Of a DNA stretch of 6,105 nt, positions 4,384 through 6,105 are shown one piece after another. The translations under genes were made by a program, and so were the position numbers. Origin of the DNA: Caulobacteraceae bacterium (lineage in GTDB: Bacteria > Pseudomonadota > Alphaproteobacteria > Caulobacterales > Caulobacteraceae); the NCBI GenBank assembly GCA_947479185.1, contig CANJYY010000172.1, positions 1 to 6,105 on the forward strand, read 5' to 3'. The notes under the pieces were generated by a model, which had not been told where the DNA came from, did no database searches, and saw nothing but the letters and a program-made list of their open reading frames with translations. Each line of letters starts with the position of its first letter. Positions within the stretch are counted from its first letter, which is position 1.

Positions 4384-6105
4384 CTACTCCGCCGCCTGCA
4401 CCTGCTCGTAGCCTAGCTGCCGGTTCAGCTTCTCCAGCAGTTCGATGGCCGACTCCGCGATGACCGTGCCGGGCGGGAAGATGGCCGCGACGCCGGCGTC
4501 CTTGAGGGCCTGCCAGTCCTGCTGCGGGATCACGCCGCCGATCACGGCCATGATGTCCGGCCGGCCCTGCTTGCCCAGTTCGGCGATCAGGTCGGGGGCC
4601 AGGGTCAGGTGGCCGGCGGCCAGCGAGCTGGCTCCGACGACATGGACGTCGTTCTCGACCGCCTGGCGAGCGGCCTCGGCCGGGGTCTGGAACAGCGGGC
4701 CGATGTCGACGTCGAAGCCCAGGTCGGCGAAGGCCGTGGCGATGACCTTCTGGCCGCGGTCGTGGCCGTCCTGGCCCATCTTGGCGATCAGGATGCGCGG
4801 GCGGCGGCCGTCGGCCTGTTCGAAGGCCTCGACCATCGCCTTGGCGCGGCTGACCAGCGCGTTGGATCCGGCCTCGGACACATAGACCCCCGTGATCGAC
4901 TTGATCTCCGCCCGGTGCCGGCCAAAGACCTTTTCCAGAGCATAGCTGATCTCGCCGACGGTGGCCTTGGCCCGGCCGGCGTTGACCGCCAGCTCCAGCA
5001 GGTTGCCGTCGGCGCGGGCGCCGGCTTCCAGCGCATCGAGCGCGGCCTGCGTCTCAGCTTCGTTCCGTTCAGCCTTGAGTCTTTTCAGCTTTTCCAGCTG
5101 GGCGTTGCGCACGGCGGTGTTGTCGACCTTGAGCACCGGGATGTCGTCGGCGACCTCGGGCTTGTAGCGGTTGACCCCGACCACGCTCTGGCGGCCGCTG
5201 TCGATCCGCGCCTGGGTGCGGGCCGCGGCTTCCTCGATGCGCAGCTTGGGCAGGCCCTGCTCGATGGCCTTGGCCATGCCGCCGAGCTTCTCGACTTCCT
5301 CGATATGCTCCAGCGCGCGGGCGGCCAGGTCGTGGGTCAGGCGCTCGACGTAGTAGCTGCCGCCCCAGGGGTCGGCGACGGTCGTGGTGCCGCTCTCCAT
5401 CTGCAGGAACAGCTGGGTGTTGCGGCTGATGCGCGCCGAGAAGTCCGTCGGCAGGGCCAGGGCCTCGTCGAGGCTGTTGGTGTGCAGGCTCTGGGTCTGG
5501 CCGTTCACGGCGGCCATGGCCTCGACGCAGGTGCGGGCGACGTTGTTGAACACGTCCTGGGCCGCCAGCGACCAGCCGCTGGTCTGGCTATGGGTGCGCA
5601 GGGAGAGCGAGCGGCTGTCCTTGGGATCGAACTCCCGCTTCATCAGGCGGGCCCAGAGCAGGCGCGCGGCCCGCATCTTGGCCACTTCCATGAAGTAGTT
5701 CATGCCGATGGCCCAGAAGAACGACAGGCGCGGCGCGAACTGGTCGACGGTCATCCCGGCGGCGATGCCGGCGCGGACGTACTCGACGCCATCAGCCAGG
5801 GTGTAGGCCAGCTCGAGGTCCGCCGTCGCCCCGGCCTCCTGCATGTGATAGCCGGAAATCGAGATCGAGTTGAACTTCGGCATTTTGCTCGAAGTGTATG
5901 AAAAGATGTCCGAAATGATCCGCATCGAAGGTGGGGGCGGATAGATGTAGGTGTTCCGGACCATGAACTCCTTGAGGATGTCGTTCTGGATCGTGCCCTG
6001 CAGCTTGTCGGGCGTGACGCCCTGTTCCTCCGCGGCCACGATGTAGAGCGCCAGGATCGGCAGCACCGCGCCGTTCATGGTCATCGACACGCTCATCTTG
6101 TCGAG
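4384..6105 (-). CDS. scpA: Methylmalonyl-CoA mutase, large/catalytic subunit (5' end cut by the window edge)
   Basis: This adenosylcobalamin-dependent isomerase interconverts (R)-methylmalonyl-CoA and succinyl-CoA in the cytoplasm, the last step feeding propionyl-CoA carbon into the TCA cycle. In the window 573 residues are visible. The frame stays open through the edge (LDK precedes MSVSMTMNG), so the ATG at 6096 is internal and about 150 N-terminal residues of a protein of roughly 715-740 aa are missing. Numbering from that internal Met: the TIM-barrel substrate domain includes [17 protein letters not shown] (43-59) and [19 protein letters not shown] (80-98). R47 and H84 correspond to the substrate-binding Arg207 and catalytic His244 of the Propionibacterium enzyme, and YHMQEAGA argues for methylmalonyl-CoA rather than ethylmalonyl- or isobutyryl-CoA mutase. 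[10 protein letters not shown] (242-251) is also typical. The C-terminal B12-binding domain has DGHDRG (443-448; His445 is the lower axial cobalt ligand), SSL (490-492) and GG (520-521). All visible key residues are intact. Its chaperone MeaB is encoded about 2.9 kb downstream. Confidence 0.97.
   Translation of the reverse strand, partial: LDKMSVSMTMNGAVLPILALYIVAAEEQGVTPDKLQGTIQNDILKEFMVRNTYIYPPPPSMRIISDIFSYTSSKMPKFNSISISGYHMQEAGATADLELAYTLADGVEYVRAGIAAGMTVDQFAPRLSFFWAIGMNYFMEVAKMRAARLLWARLMKREFDPKDSRSLSLRTHSQTSGWSLAAQDVFNNVARTCVEAMAAVNGQTQSLHTNSLDEALALPTDFSARISRNTQLFLQMESGTTTVADPWGGSYYVERLTHDLAARALEHIEEVEKLGGMAKAIEQGLPKLRIEEAAARTQARIDSGRQSVVGVNRYKPEVADDIPVLKVDNTAVRNAQLEKLKRLKAERNEAETQAALDALEAGARADGNLLELAVNAGRAKATVGEISYALEKVFGRHRAEIKSITGVYVSEAGSNALVSRAKAMVEAFEQADGRRPRILIAKMGQDGHDRGQKVIATAFADLGFDVDIGPLFQTPAEAARQAVENDVHVVGASSLAAGHLTLAPDLIAELGKQGRPDIMAVIGGVIPQQDWQALKDAGVAAIFPPGTVIAESAIELLEKLNRQLGYEQVQAAE

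Noticed and set aside
4609..5901. 430-codon plus-strand open frame opposite scpA
   Set aside because: It is a shadow of the mutase reading frame; the repetitive L/V/G/D/Q composition mirrors scpA codons and no family is recognisable.

Overview
The window is GC-rich chromosomal DNA whose gene content, compact spacing and alphaproteobacterial-style methylmalonyl-CoA mutase suggest a Caulobacterales-type alphaproteobacterium (Caulobacter, Phenylobacterium or relatives). That placement is an inference from protein character and composition, not from a marker gene. No mobile element, rRNA, tRNA or CRISPR array is visible.

Layout. From the right edge, reading leftwards on the minus strand, come the C-terminal four fifths of a B12-dependent methylmalonyl-CoA mutase (scpA, cut by the window edge), then a predicted secreted protein of unknown function (272 aa). 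The middle (about 1.86-3.50 kb) is a plus-strand island. It holds a hairpin-rich leader, a 158-aa DUF4112 protein, a 173-bp gap, a second DUF4112 protein of 207 aa with an added C-terminal transmembrane hairpin, a strong terminator, and a 40-residue C-terminal remnant of a short-chain dehydrogenase. On the left, again on the minus strand, is an operon-like run: a YbjQ/UPF0145 family protein, the mutase chaperone GTPase MeaB (ArgK), and a small proline-rich predicted secreted protein ending near a hairpin at the left edge.

How the genes fit together. ScpA and MeaB are functional partners. The mutase interconverts (R)-methylmalonyl-CoA and succinyl-CoA in propionyl-CoA and branched-chain/odd-chain catabolism, and MeaB gates adenosylcobalamin loading and protects the enzyme. 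Here they share a strand but are about 2.9 kb apart, separated by the oppositely oriented DUF4112 island. The headless dehydrogenase remnant in that gap is direct evidence that the interval has been rearranged. None of the intervening genes has a recognisable role in propionate metabolism.

The unusual points are the gene remnant, the tandem but architecturally different DUF4112 paralogues, a possible Shine-Dalgarno-sequestering hairpin before the first of them, and the long terminator that includes the stop codon of the second. I found no evidence for a complete new multi-gene system; most of the window is ordinary metabolic and housekeeping sequence.
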